In this document: one piece after another, positions 54,949-64,000 of the stretch | Numbering within the stretch: position 1 is the first letter of the stretch | How the letters are laid out: the number at the start of each line of letters is the position of its first letter | Assembly (NCBI RefSeq): GCF_003992065.1 | Contig: NZ_RQUZ01000001.1 | Coordinates: forward strand, 62,001 to 126,000 | Reading direction: 5' to 3' | Source: Veillonella seminalis | GTDB lineage: Bacteria > Bacillota > Negativicutes > Veillonellales > Veillonellaceae | Length of the DNA: 64,000 nucleotides | Notes under the pieces: generated by a model | What the model was told of the DNA's origin: nothing | What the model saw: the letters and a program-made list of their open reading frames with translations, nothing else | Database searches by the model: none | Program-made: the position numbers and the translations under genes

Positions 54949-55274
54949 GTTGTTAAAAAGAAATTTACTGAAATTTTATCAATAGATTATCGCAAAAATT
55001 TAATAACTATTGATGCTTTGGTTATAGTTTGAGTTTGCTAAAACTTTATAGATATAATGAAGTGTTATTACCGCGTTTTTTTATACAGTTTCTATAATAT
55101 CAATTTTTATATTAAGTAAAGATATTAACTGAAGTAATGACTATATTGACCCGATATGGTAAAAATGTTAGCATTTAATCATAAGTGAAGCATAGATGAA
55201 TTTAAAAGGGGAATCAATCAAGTTCATCGAGCTGTAAAAGTGTTAGCAGTATAAGGATTTGAGAGGTGTATAGT
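54949..55274. other. Upstream region of the trimeric autotransporter
   Basis: About 325 bases, very AT-rich, without a gene or strong dyad. It must hold the adhesin promoter; I could not single out one -35/-10 pair with confidence. GAGAGG lies 8 bases before the ATG. Confidence 0.5.
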
Positions 55275-58200
55275 ATGGAAACTAAGAAACACGGTTGTCA
55301 TCGAGTAGTTAAGGCTTCTTTGAGTAGTGCAGTCTTATTGAGTTTATTATTAGGCGGACAGGTTTTTGCGGCGGATAATATCATTGTAGACAGTGGTACC
55401 GCTACGGGTACAACAAATACCGTGACTGATGATAAAACAGCTCGTGTCGTGGGGACAGAAAACTCTGTAACCGGCAGTGAAGATGCCAATGTTATTGGCG
55501 ATACCAATACGGTTGAAAACACCAATGGCGTTAATATTGTAGGTAATGATAATAAGATAACAAAGAGCTACCTATGGCAGGGTGGAACAAGATATGAAGC
55601 CAGCGTTGATACTCGTGTTTTTGGTAATAACAATGAAGTACGAGGTAGTCGTAAACAAAACGTTATCGGTGATAATAATAAAATAATCGGTCGAGATGTT
55701 GGCACCGTTACTGACTATGGTCATCCTGAAGGTCGTGAACCTAATATTTCCGACTTAACTATTGGTCGTGGTAATGTACTTACCGGTAATGATACGTATC
55801 GTAATGAATGGGATGCTTTAACGGTTATTGGTAATAACAACGAAATTAGAGGAGTATCTGCAGGTATTATTATTGGTGATAATCAAAAAGGAAACAATAT
55901 TAAGGATTCCGTCATTATCGGTTCTTTATCTCCTGAAGAAAAGAAGATTATCGGCGAAGGTAATAGAAATGTCGTTGTCGTTGGCTATCATACGATAGCA
56001 GGTGATGGTAGTACGGCAGTAGGTCAAAGAACGCAGAATTTGGGGCTAACAAGTACAGCGGTGGGAGTTCGTTCAACTATCAAAGATACAAATATCTATG
56101 GTTCTGTTTACGGTATCGATAATAAACTTAGTTACGAAAGTCAAAGTGAAAATGGGCCTGGGGGCTCGATAGCAACTGGTGCTTATGGGATGCTTAATAA
56201 GGTTGACTCCTCACTGACCTCCATGGCTTTCGGTACAGGAAACCGTATAACAAATGCATATGGTAATGTAAACGAGGGCATTGAAGGCGGGTTCCTTTCA
56301 GGTCGTTGGGGTGAAGTCTATTTCCACACTCCTGATGATTTCGGCTATACCGATCATCTTTCTGAAATAATGGGCGATTTTGCGGCACTTAACGGCGGGT
56401 CCGTATTTGCCATGGGGAACGGCAACGTATCGGATTATGCAAGACGCTCGGCCATCTTTGGGACGGGCAACACTTTAAACGGCACCGAAGCGGCTGTCAG
56501 TGATTATAATCTGGTTACCGGTTATCAAAATAAATCTACCAATGTGAATAACGTGTCTGTTATGGGGACCGGTAATAAGCTGAGTGATGCTACAAGAGAT
56601 GTTGTTATTGGTGATTACCATACTTTAACCGGTGGTAGTAACAATGTTATTTTGGGGACGATGGGAACGAAAGAGGGATATGAAGAACAAACATATACTC
56701 CGCAAAGTTATGACCACACAACCCCTGATAAATATTGGGTAGGAGATACGCTGTACTATGCGGTAAAGGTACAAAAACCGTTACGCGAACATACGGAAAA
56801 TATCAGTAATGCCGTTATGCTCGGCTATAATACGGACGTACAGCATGATGGCGGTGTGGCTATCGGTAGTAATTCCGTAGCATCTGTTGATAAAGGGGCT
56901 TTTGGATATAACCCGGTTAGCGGCAAAGCTTTTGAAAGTGAAGCGGCCATTGTTGCCTATGTCGGTAAGGCGGATAGATTAGCTGAGCTAAATAACAGTA
57001 TCCCTGATTTGGAATCCGCTCTTTCGACAGCTAAAGCTGATTATGAAACTAAGGTTTCTGATTATCTGGCCAAGAATGCTGATTATGTTCAAGCCGTACA
57101 TGAGTATAACCAGATTGACCATGATTCGGATCAAGGTAAAAAAATTAAAGAGCAGATGGATGCCGCTAAGACTGCAAATGATAAAGCGAGAGCCGCTATG
57201 AATACGTCCGAAACAGCTATGAATGATGCCAATAAAGCCTATACGGCAGCTGTATCGGAAAAAACTCAGATTACATCTGCTTGGCAATCCGGTGCGGCGG
57301 CTGTTTCCGTTGGTGATAGTGAAACCAGTTTAACTCGCCAAATTACTAATGTAGCAGCCGGTACCAATGATACTGATGCGGTCAACGTAGCTCAGCTTAA
57401 AGCGGCTGTGGATGCTGTAGGTACAGGCTTACAAGAAAGTACGGATGCTTTGAGTTTTAAAGACAATAAATTAGGTCTGTCAATTAAGAATTCCGATGGA
57501 AAAGAAATCATTTCAGGGAGTGTTAATTTATCTACTATAGCCTCAGCTATCGATACGAGAAATACCATTGCCAATGCCGATGGTGATACTTCCATTATTA
57601 TCGACAGCACAGAAAAGAATAATATTGGCGGAACTAATTACAAAATCAAAGTGAATACTGACGGTAAAGTTGAATCCGGCAATAAAGGCATCGTTACCGG
57701 CGGCACTGTTTACAACGAAACTCGCGTAGCTAAAGACGGCACGTATGTTAAACAGTCTAAATCTGCGGCAGATAACTTGACTGCTTTAGATAGCCAGGTA
57801 GCTGCCAATACAACTCAGATTACTCAGAACACCAATAATATTACTTCTATTTCCAACGAAGTAAGCAATATTACCAATAATGTAACCAGCTTAAACAGTC
57901 AAGTTAATAAATTGGACAATCGCGTTAATCGTGTCGGTGCCGGTGCGGCCGCTTTAGCAGCCTTACATCCGCAAGATTACGATCCGACTGCTAAATGGGA
58001 CTTTGCCGCCGGTTACGGTAACTACAAATCAGCTAATGCCGTAGCTCTCGGTGCGTTCTATCGTCCGACGAATGACTTGCTATTCTCCGTTGGTACTAGC
58101 ATGGGCGGTGGTGAAAACATGTTTAATGCAGGCGTTAGTGTTAAATTCGGTAGCAGTAACGAATATTCGAATTACTCGAAATCTGCCTTAGCCGAAGTTG

Positions 58201-58340
58201 TATCTGAACAGTCTAAGAAATTAGAATCTCAGAATTCAACGATTGAAGAATTACGCACTCAAGTTCAACAACAGGCACAGGAAAACGCCGAATTACGTAC
58301 ACAAGTACAGGAAATCATGCGTCAGTTGGCTAATAAATAA
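55275..58340 (+). CDS. YadA-like trimeric autotransporter adhesin
   Basis: A 1021-residue type Vc autotransporter. The signal peptide (about 1-31) ends in GGQVFAADN. A passenger head of YadA-like left-handed beta-roll repeats (about 35-560; patterns such as NVIGDTNTV, NIVGNDNKI) follows, then a helical stalk (about 570-670) and a YadA neck (AVNVAQLKAAV at about 705). A coiled coil leads to the membrane anchor (about 880-958; RVGAGAAALAAL...GVSVKF). Unusually, 63 more residues follow the barrel, forming a heptad-rich coiled coil. This adhesin shows that the cell has an outer membrane. Confidence 0.93.
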   Translation: METKKHGCHRVVKASLSSAVLLSLLLGGQVFAADNIIVDSGTATGTTNTVTDDKTARVVGTENSVTGSEDANVIGDTNTVENTNGVNIVGNDNKITKSYLWQGGTRYEASVDTRVFGNNNEVRGSRKQNVIGDNNKIIGRDVGTVTDYGHPEGREPNISDLTIGRGNVLTGNDTYRNEWDALTVIGNNNEIRGVSAGIIIGDNQKGNNIKDSVIIGSLSPEEKKIIGEGNRNVVVVGYHTIAGDGSTAVGQRTQNLGLTSTAVGVRSTIKDTNIYGSVYGIDNKLSYESQSENGPGGSIATGAYGMLNKVDSSLTSMAFGTGNRITNAYGNVNEGIEGGFLSGRWGEVYFHTPDDFGYTDHLSEIMGDFAALNGGSVFAMGNGNVSDYARRSAIFGTGNTLNGTEAAVSDYNLVTGYQNKSTNVNNVSVMGTGNKLSDATRDVVIGDYHTLTGGSNNVILGTMGTKEGYEEQTYTPQSYDHTTPDKYWVGDTLYYAVKVQKPLREHTENISNAVMLGYNTDVQHDGGVAIGSNSVASVDKGAFGYNPVSGKAFESEAAIVAYVGKADRLAELNNSIPDLESALSTAKADYETKVSDYLAKNADYVQAVHEYNQIDHDSDQGKKIKEQMDAAKTANDKARAAMNTSETAMNDANKAYTAAVSEKTQITSAWQSGAAAVSVGDSETSLTRQITNVAAGTNDTDAVNVAQLKAAVDAVGTGLQESTDALSFKDNKLGLSIKNSDGKEIISGSVNLSTIASAIDTRNTIANADGDTSIIIDSTEKNNIGGTNYKIKVNTDGKVESGNKGIVTGGTVYNETRVAKDGTYVKQSKSAADNLTALDSQVAANTTQITQNTNNITSISNEVSNITNNVTSLNSQVNKLDNRVNRVGAGAAALAALHPQDYDPTAKWDFAAGYGNYKSANAVALGAFYRPTNDLLFSVGTSMGGGENMFNAGVSVKFGSSNEYSNYSKSALAEVVSEQSKKLESQNSTIEELRTQVQQQAQENAELRTQVQEIMRQLANK

Positions 58341-58351
58341 TAAAACAAAAG

Positions 58352-58395
58352 CAAAACGGGACTACCCAAGGTATAACCTGGGCAGTCCCGTTTTG
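58352..58395. terminator. Bidirectional terminator between the adhesin and ABC genes
   Basis: A 12-bp perfect stem CAAAACGGGACT / AGTCCCGTTTTG with an inner CCCA/TGGG pairing. A-rich flank on the left and T-rich on the right; it serves convergent transcription units. Confidence 0.88.
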
Positions 58396-58459
58396 TATTA
58401 CTTCGTTTTTGATTTTAGTTTTATTGCTTTTTTTTAGGGGATGAAGTCTATGAACAAGC

Positions 58460-60214
58460 TTACACCGCCATCCCCTTGGCATAGTTTTCATACAACTCCT
58501 TGTAATAACCACCTTTAGCCAAGAGTTCATGATGGGTACCTTGTTCAACAATCTGACCGTTATTCACGACGAGCAATAAATCGGCATCGCGAATGGTAGA
58601 TAAGCGATGAGCAATTACGATGCCGGTACGTCCTTTTAAGAGCTGATTCATAGCTTTCTGTACTTCCACTTCCGTACGCGTATCAACATTTGCGGTGGCT
58701 TCATCGAGCACTAAAATGCTCGGGTTAACCAAGAAGGCACGAGCGATGGTTAGTAGCTGGCGTTGACCTTGTGACAGGTCATCGGCACCGTTTTTTAATA
58801 CCGTATCGTAGCCATGCGGTAAGGTGCGGATAAAATGGTCAGCCATGGCCAGTTTGGCAACATGGATGATTTCTTCACGTGTTGCATTCGGTTTGCCGTA
58901 GGCAATATTTTCCGCAATCGTCCCTGTGAAAATCCAAGTATCCTGCAATACCATGCCGATTTGGCGATGTAAGGTCTCGCGGCTTAATTCACGAATGTCC
59001 GTGCCGTGAACCGTAATGGTACCGCCGGAAATTTCGTAAAAACGCATGAGCAGGTTAATAATCGTGGTTTTGCCGGCACCTGTCGGACCGACAATGGCTA
59101 CAACGTGACCGCTCGGAATTTCAAAATTAACATCTGTCATGAGCGGTTTATCTTCGCTATAACCGAAGTTTACATGCTTAAATTCAATGGCATTGCCGTT
59201 TGATGCGGTCGAAAGTTCGCCTTTTCCCGAGTCATCTTCCATGGGTGCGTCCAGAATCTCATAAATACGGCCCAAGGCAGCATGAGTTTCCTGGAATTTT
59301 GTTAAAATGTAGGAGCTTCGGGAAATTGGGTCGGATACCTGAGTTACATAGAGGAAGAAGGCCTGAATATCACCGAGGGTAATTTGACCGCGCAAAACGA
59401 GAAGACCACCCTGAATAGCAACGAGTACATAGCCGATTTGGTTGATGAAGTTAACTAACGGCATGATAAGTTGGCCCATAAAGCCGGATTGTCGTTCGCG
59501 CGTGAAAAGTTGCGTGTTCAAGTCCGTCATATGGTCAGTGGAGACTTTTTCAAAACCGAAAGACTGAATGATTTGCTTACCGGAGATCAACTCTTCAATC
59601 CCACCATTTACGGCACCTAAAGCCTGCTGATTGCGCAGGTAGATGGCGCGGGCTTTTTTAGATGTAAAGGTTAAACCGAAAACGCCGACGATAATTACGC
59701 CAAGAATTATGAGTGCCAGACTCGGGCTGATCCAAAGCATCATGGCTACGGCACCGACGATGCCGATAAAGGAAGAAATGAGGCCCGGAATGCCTTCTCG
59801 GAGCGTTTCCCCGACAGAGTCAAGGTCACTGGTGAGACGGCTCAGCATATCGCCACGATTATGTTGATTGAAATAGGACATTGGTAAATGGTGAATCTGA
59901 TGACTTACACGACTGCGTAAAGCCAATACCATGTGTTGTGCACTGCCGGCGATGATGAACTCGCTTACATAGGTAAATACAGCATGGCAAGAGTAGAAAA
60001 TAATAAGGAGTACAACCGTATCGGTGGTGCCATCTAGAATTGCATTAATTTCTCGATGTTCTTCCAGACCATGGACGATGGCATCCACAATCTGACCCAA
60101 CAGGCGCGGCGCGATGATTTCAAAGCTGGCCGCCAAGATGAGGGCTATGGTTAGAAAACCGAGGCGCCACCACTGACTGCGTGAATCCAGGAGGAATCGT
60201 TTGACTAGTTTCAT
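58460..60214 (-). CDS. ABC exporter half-transporter, catalytically competent partner
   Basis: A 584-residue type IV ABC exporter: six-helix membrane domain (about 1-320) and ATPase domain. Walker A is GPTGAGKTT, signature LSQGQRQ, Walker B ILVLDEATANVD with the catalytic Glu, and IAHRLST has the switch His. Its start overlaps the stop of the partner gene by four bases (ATGA), so the two make a heterodimeric multidrug- or lipid-type exporter like LmrCD or BmrCD. The substrate is unknown. Confidence 0.92.
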   Translation of the reverse strand: MKLVKRFLLDSRSQWWRLGFLTIALILAASFEIIAPRLLGQIVDAIVHGLEEHREINAILDGTTDTVVLLIIFYSCHAVFTYVSEFIIAGSAQHMVLALRSRVSHQIHHLPMSYFNQHNRGDMLSRLTSDLDSVGETLREGIPGLISSFIGIVGAVAMMLWISPSLALIILGVIIVGVFGLTFTSKKARAIYLRNQQALGAVNGGIEELISGKQIIQSFGFEKVSTDHMTDLNTQLFTRERQSGFMGQLIMPLVNFINQIGYVLVAIQGGLLVLRGQITLGDIQAFFLYVTQVSDPISRSSYILTKFQETHAALGRIYEILDAPMEDDSGKGELSTASNGNAIEFKHVNFGYSEDKPLMTDVNFEIPSGHVVAIVGPTGAGKTTIINLLMRFYEISGGTITVHGTDIRELSRETLHRQIGMVLQDTWIFTGTIAENIAYGKPNATREEIIHVAKLAMADHFIRTLPHGYDTVLKNGADDLSQGQRQLLTIARAFLVNPSILVLDEATANVDTRTEVEVQKAMNQLLKGRTGIVIAHRLSTIRDADLLLVVNNGQIVEQGTHHELLAKGGYYKELYENYAKGMAV

Positions 60215-61995
60215 AGTGCCACCTCCTGTGATGTTACGATCTGTTGATAAATAGGGCAGTGGGCTAACAGTTCCTCATGCGTGCCCACACCGGCCGATTC
60301 ACCTTGATTGATGACTAGGATTTTATCCGCTTTTTGAGCGGCGCTGACTTTCTGTTCAATGGATATGAAAGCACGGCCGTCCGGTTCTGTTTGGCTGATT
60401 TCCAGGGCTACCGCTTTACGCACTTGCTGTTCCGTAATGCCGTCCAAGGCAGAAAAACTATCGTCAAAAATTAAGAGACGCGGCTTGCGCACTAAGGCTC
60501 GAGCCATAGCTAAACGTTGACGTTGTCCGCCGGACAGGTTGGTGCCGCCCTGTGCCAGTTCATGAACGTAACCGTCTTCGAAGCGACTGATAAATTCATG
60601 GGCACCCGCTAATTTAGCTGCTTCTTCCAGATCTTCACGTGTCAGCGATGCATCGGATAATTGGCTTTTGCCGAATTCTAAATTCATGGCGATGGTACCG
60701 GTGAAAAGATAGGCCGTTTGCGGTACATAGCCGATTTGTGAACGAACAGCTTCAATAGGTTGGCTAAAAATTGACTGACCGTTGAAAAGAATATCGCCGG
60801 ACTCGATGGGATATAGGCCCAAAATGAGTTTTGCCAAGGTACTCTTACCGGAACCGATATCGCCCATAATAGCCAGCGTTTCGCCGGCGTTGAGGGTGAA
60901 GGAAATGTCTTTTAACGCCGCTTCTTCCGCGTCGTCATAACGGAAGGTAACGTTGCGGAATTCTAACAGCGGTACATGGTTGGAGCTGGCAACCGGTTCA
61001 TGTGAAACGGAATTTTCAGCCGCTATATTTAGCTTAGAAGTATCGGTTGGGTTTTCAGAATGAACCAATAATTCCCGAATACGGCGATAGCAGATAATGG
61101 CTTCCGGCACATCGAGAAGCACGAACACGGCCATAATGAGGTTCATCAAAATAAGGGTGGCGTATTCGATGATGGCCATAATATCACCGATTTGGAGCAC
61201 GCCGGAGTCAATCTGATAACCGCCGAGCCAGAGGATAACTACCGTACTCATGTTAAAGATGATGAGGATACTCGGCAAACCGATGGCGTAGGTACGTGCC
61301 AATTTAGTTTCTTTGGCGGATAAATTGGAGAACATGCTGATTTCAGCGGCTTTTTCATCGTCAGTACGATTAAACGCACGAATAACGGACATGCCGATAA
61401 TATGGTCGCGCACGAGGTCGGTGAGCTTATCCAGTTGTTGCTGAACTGCCATAACTATAGAGAGGGCTCGTTTTTGAATCATAACCATGAGCATTACCAT
61501 GATGACCATGAGACTTAAGATGATAAGCCCCATTTCAAAACTTTTGTAAAAAGTAAGCCCCAGGCCGACTATAATCATGAGCGGCATAGGGAGAATCATA
61601 TTGATGCCTTCGGAGAGGACGGACTGGATTTTTTCAACGTCACGAGTGGCACGCATGAGCAATGTGCCGGTGCCGTATTTTGAAAAATCCGACAAAGAGA
61701 AGTCCTGTAACGCCTGTACGAGTTGTTGGCGCATGTTGAGACTTACGCGTGATGCAATATGGGAGGCCAGATATACAGCACTTAAAGAGCCGATAACGGT
61801 CACCAAAGAGGCTGCGAGCATGGCAATGCTGAGCCGGCTGATGGCGTCCAAGTCGCCGTGCAAAACGCCTTCGTTAATGATACTGGCCGTTAAGGTCGGT
61901 ACAGTGAGCGCACTGACTACATGAATCAAGGAGAGCAGGCTGGCGCTTAAAAAAGCCCATTTTACGGGGCTTAAATATGTTGAGATAAATTTCAT
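60211..61995 (-). CDS. ABC exporter half-transporter with a degenerate ATPase site
   Basis: A 594-residue ABC exporter subunit, first gene of the pair. Walker A GDIGSGKST and signature NLSGGQRQR are intact, but the Walker B reads LLIFDDSFSALD (Asp in place of the catalytic Glu), and the switch-His position is Gln in FISIEQKVS. This is the usual asymmetry of heterodimeric exporters, where one of two ATP sites is non-hydrolytic. AAGGAAC precedes the ATG. Confidence 0.92.
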   Translation of the reverse strand: MKFISTYLSPVKWAFLSASLLSLIHVVSALTVPTLTASIINEGVLHGDLDAISRLSIAMLAASLVTVIGSLSAVYLASHIASRVSLNMRQQLVQALQDFSLSDFSKYGTGTLLMRATRDVEKIQSVLSEGINMILPMPLMIIVGLGLTFYKSFEMGLIILSLMVIMVMLMVMIQKRALSIVMAVQQQLDKLTDLVRDHIIGMSVIRAFNRTDDEKAAEISMFSNLSAKETKLARTYAIGLPSILIIFNMSTVVILWLGGYQIDSGVLQIGDIMAIIEYATLILMNLIMAVFVLLDVPEAIICYRRIRELLVHSENPTDTSKLNIAAENSVSHEPVASSNHVPLLEFRNVTFRYDDAEEAALKDISFTLNAGETLAIMGDIGSGKSTLAKLILGLYPIESGDILFNGQSIFSQPIEAVRSQIGYVPQTAYLFTGTIAMNLEFGKSQLSDASLTREDLEEAAKLAGAHEFISRFEDGYVHELAQGGTNLSGGQRQRLAMARALVRKPRLLIFDDSFSALDGITEQQVRKAVALEISQTEPDGRAFISIEQKVSAAQKADKILVINQGESAGVGTHEELLAHCPIYQQIVTSQEVAL

Positions 61996-62034
61996 ATATA
62001 TCGTTCCTTTTCAATATACTATATATCTCTATTG

Positions 62035-62051
62035 TATCACAATTAGTGATA
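62035..62051. promoter_or_regulatory. Operator-like dyad upstream of the ABC exporter operon
   Basis: TATCAC-AATTA-GTGATA, a perfect 6-5-6 dyad 40 bases upstream of the first ABC gene on the minus strand, close to TACAAT, a likely -10. A MarR- or TetR-type repressor would suit, but none is encoded next to it. Confidence 0.5.
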
Positions 62052-62098
62052 TGTCGTTATTTTATTTTGATACGTCATACGAAATTTATTGTATGAAA

Positions 62099-62139
62099 AA
62101 CCCCTTACTGTTAGGTTTAAAATCTAACAATAAGGGGTT
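62099..62139 (-). terminator. Terminator of the beta-helix protein gene
   Basis: AACCCCTTA/TAAGGGGTT and TGTTAG/CTAACA stems with one internal mismatch. On the minus strand it is followed by TTTTTC. It sits 87 bases after the 62226 stop. Confidence 0.88.
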
Positions 62140-62225
62140 ATCCGATGAGTTAGGACACTGATTCGAGATGAACTGATTCGGGATGATGTGTAATTTTTGG
62201 TTCTATGCCACCGGATTCATGACGG

Positions 62226-63647
62226 TTATTTCAATATTTTCACCGTATGACCATTGGTATGAATATTGCTATTCGTTGCATCGTCATTGTTGAGTTCGGT
62301 TAAATACGAGTCGCCGGTTACATTCCAAACCGAGTCCTTGCTAAGACTGAGCGAGGACTGTTTGGCACTGTTATTTGGATTAATGGCACCGGTGAAAGTC
62401 GAGTTTTGTGCAAGCTTAATATCTAATTTACTGCCGCGGTCGGCTAAGATATCGCCGTTAATGGCTTGTTGGTTAGCCTGCAGTTTCACTTGGCTGTTAG
62501 TGTTTCCTGTATTGTTGATAGCCGCCGGTGCAAAGGTTAGGTCGGATGAATCGCCCGCACCGGATAGAACCTGCATGAGTGGGGCATTGCTGGATTTATT
62601 AATTGTATTACCTTGCAACTTTAGCTGTGCTTTAGTACCGATAACGATGAAAAGTGGTGCTGTGCCGGTTTCCGTAATTTGGCTTTGATTGATGGTTAGC
62701 TTCGAAGTACCTTTTTCAGCTGTGCCTAAATCTGTCTGATATAGGTAAAAACCATTGGCTGCTTTTAATTGGGAATTAGTGAAGGTTACATCCGTATTAC
62801 CTTCCAAAAGTCCTAAGGTTCCGTTCGTAGCTTCGCCGTTAACAGCATTTAACTTCATCGTGCCGGTAGAGCTGATGAGGGGGCTGTTTTTGCCATAGGT
62901 GCGTAACGTTACATTATCCGCGGTGAGAATGCTGTTAGTCTTCGTAGCCGTGGCAATGGCCGGACTTTGGAAGCCGTAGGTACTGATACTACTTTGTTTT
63001 AAGTTGATTTCGGCACCGTAAGCGGCACCGATACCTTGGGAGACACGGTTATTTGTGTGAACCGTTAAATCTTTGGCGGTGATTTTTACCTTTTTGCCGC
63101 TGCCGACTACGCCTGACGCACCATCGCCGGTGGTGGTAATCGTGCTGCTTTCAATCGTTGCTTCACTGTAAGGTGCGACTAAGAGAGCCGCGTTTTGACC
63201 GCGCCAAAGGCTGAGACCTTCGCTGTCGCTATTACCGGTTTTGATGAGTTCGGCTTTTTTCAACTTTGCTTTGCCGGTTTTCTGAACCAAGATTACATTT
63301 TGGTTATTCTGATTGTTGCTGAGGGACTTTTTAAAAGTCTGATTACCGTTGGCTGTTTTAGTGGCTTTAAACTTATAGTTGCTGTCTACTTTTTTGCCTT
63401 TTTTCACCGCATCGTCGGAATCACTTACAAGTCCGAGCAGTTGACCGGCCGCTTTAATCGGGTTGAGTGACGGTAACGAGAAGGACGGGATGATTTTTGC
63501 GGCGATATAAGCACTAAGCGGATCGGCCGCGTGTGCGGTGCTAACCGGATAGGCTGATGCGGAAAACGCCAAAGTAACGGTCATTATGGCCGTTAATGTG
63601 ATGCGTTTAGTGGATTTACGGGATTTGTTTCTATTTAAATGTTTCAT
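62226..63647 (-). CDS. Secreted beta-helix surface protein
   Basis: A 473-residue protein with a long signal peptide (basic region, then a hydrophobic segment ending near STAHAADP). From about residue 125 it is built of repeated short strands with Thr/Asn/Gly turns (ATIESSTITTTGDGAS, KITAKDLTVHTNN), typical of a right-handed parallel beta-helix as in autotransporter passengers. It ends with SVWNVTGDSYLTELNN and a short strand, and has no beta-barrel or LPXTG anchor. It is probably a periplasmic or released adhesin-like protein. AAGGAG precedes the ATG. Function unknown. Confidence 0.75.
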   Translation of the reverse strand: MKHLNRNKSRKSTKRITLTAIMTVTLAFSASAYPVSTAHAADPLSAYIAAKIIPSFSLPSLNPIKAAGQLLGLVSDSDDAVKKGKKVDSNYKFKATKTANGNQTFKKSLSNNQNNQNVILVQKTGKAKLKKAELIKTGNSDSEGLSLWRGQNAALLVAPYSEATIESSTITTTGDGASGVVGSGKKVKITAKDLTVHTNNRVSQGIGAAYGAEINLKQSSISTYGFQSPAIATATKTNSILTADNVTLRTYGKNSPLISSTGTMKLNAVNGEATNGTLGLLEGNTDVTFTNSQLKAANGFYLYQTDLGTAEKGTSKLTINQSQITETGTAPLFIVIGTKAQLKLQGNTINKSSNAPLMQVLSGAGDSSDLTFAPAAINNTGNTNSQVKLQANQQAINGDILADRGSKLDIKLAQNSTFTGAINPNNSAKQSSLSLSKDSVWNVTGDSYLTELNNDDATNSNIHTNGHTVKILK

Positions 63648-63885
63648 GGTACTCCTTTATAGTTTGAGTGGCTGTATATTATTTGTATTAATCTCGCAAG
63701 TTATTTCGCGAGACACTATGTTCATTATAACGTAGTGGGTGAGTGAGTACAAAAGAAAGTTTGATGAAGTCGGCTGTATAGCCGGATAGAGACTGTGATT
63801 TACGGAGCTTTTCGGAGGAAAGTTTGGCTAAGGGCTTGATTTGTTGGACAAAACACGGTAATATATTAAGGTAATAGTTTAATTT

Positions 63886-63974
63886 GGAGAGGTGTCCGAG
63901 TGGTTTAAGGAGCTGGTCTTGAAAACCAGTGACTCCGCAAGGGGCCGTGGGTTCGAATCCCACCCTCTCCGCCA
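63886..63974 (+). tRNA. tRNA-Ser (anticodon UGA)
   Basis: An 89-base class II tRNA. The acceptor GGAGAGG (63886-63892) pairs with CCTCTCC (63964-63970), followed by G and an encoded CCA. The anticodon loop CTTGAAA gives anticodon TGA within the CTGGT/ACCAG stem. There is a long variable arm (CTCCGCAAGGGGC) and a T-loop GTTCGAATC. Confidence 0.97.
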
Positions 63975-64000
63975 TGCTAAAAAGCGACTTTTCGTAATGA

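Noticed and set aside
63688-63975. Minus-strand 95-residue ORF beginning MAERVGFEPTAP
   Set aside because: It runs antisense through tRNA-Ser. This N-terminus is a well-known spurious protein created by reading tRNA genes on the wrong strand.

Overview
The window looks like chromosome of a diderm Firmicute of the class Negativicutes, most likely Veillonella or a close relative. The housekeeping gene order is Firmicute (yybS-gdpP-rplI-dnaB, ywiB-argS near pyrG, niaR-niaP, a cidR/lrgAB cluster). However, it also carries a YadA-type trimeric autotransporter with an outer-membrane anchor, which only makes sense with an outer membrane. The genus is an inference. Most genes have strong AGGAGG-type ribosome binding sites and clear Rho-independent terminators. 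I see no insertion sequence, prophage or CRISPR array.

Layout. 0-2.1 kb: a DUF2922/DUF1659 pair and an unrecognised secreted protein. 2.3-9.4 kb: purB, rarA (next to a relic of an HxlR regulator), the niacin operon niaR-niaP and purA, interspersed with three large imperfect palindromes that look like one MITE-like family. 9.7-13 kb: a DedA protein, an ArnT-like glycosyltransferase and a uracil-DNA-glycosylase-fold protein. 13.5-21.8 kb: RNase J with a long disordered head, yybS, the c-di-AMP phosphodiesterase gdpP, rplI, dnaB and an M48 protease. 22.3-29.2 kb: an Ldh2-type malate/lactate dehydrogenase, a molybdopterin oxidoreductase, BrnQ and an APC permease. 29.4-35.2 kb: ilvDBNC, headed by an Ile/Val/Leu-rich leader peptide with a complete attenuator and carrying a hairpin array between ilvD and ilvB. 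35.3-41.5 kb: small conserved genes, a lipoprotein cyclophilin, argS and pyrG. 41.5-45.1 kb: a BusR-like c-di-AMP-type repressor and an osmolyte-type ABC transporter with an operator dyad around its promoter. 45.3-51.4 kb: ahpC, arsR, dinB, larA and a large repetitive coiled-coil protein that ends at an A7 slippery heptamer. 51.5-54.8 kb: LysR with lrgAB, and a TSUP exporter. 55.3-64 kb: the trimeric autotransporter, a heterodimeric ABC exporter, a secreted beta-helix protein and tRNA-Ser(UGA).

How the genes work together. Purine (purA, purB), CTP (pyrG), branched-chain amino acid (ilv, brnQ) and niacin supply are covered. The Ldh2-type enzyme and LarA fit lactate/malate-based energy metabolism. 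GdpP and the BusR-like repressor suggest a c-di-AMP osmoregulatory circuit.

The most notable new signals are: (1) a possible programmed -1 frameshift at 51216 (A_AAA_AAA, 5-nt spacer, 9-bp stem) that would add a 56-residue Cys-rich basic tail to the coiled-coil protein; (2) a full ilv attenuator whose leader-peptide coding region is complementary over 12 nt to the terminator arm; (3) a four-copy hairpin array between ilvD and ilvB; (4) a family of large palindromic elements at 3.6, 5.5 and 7.9 kb.
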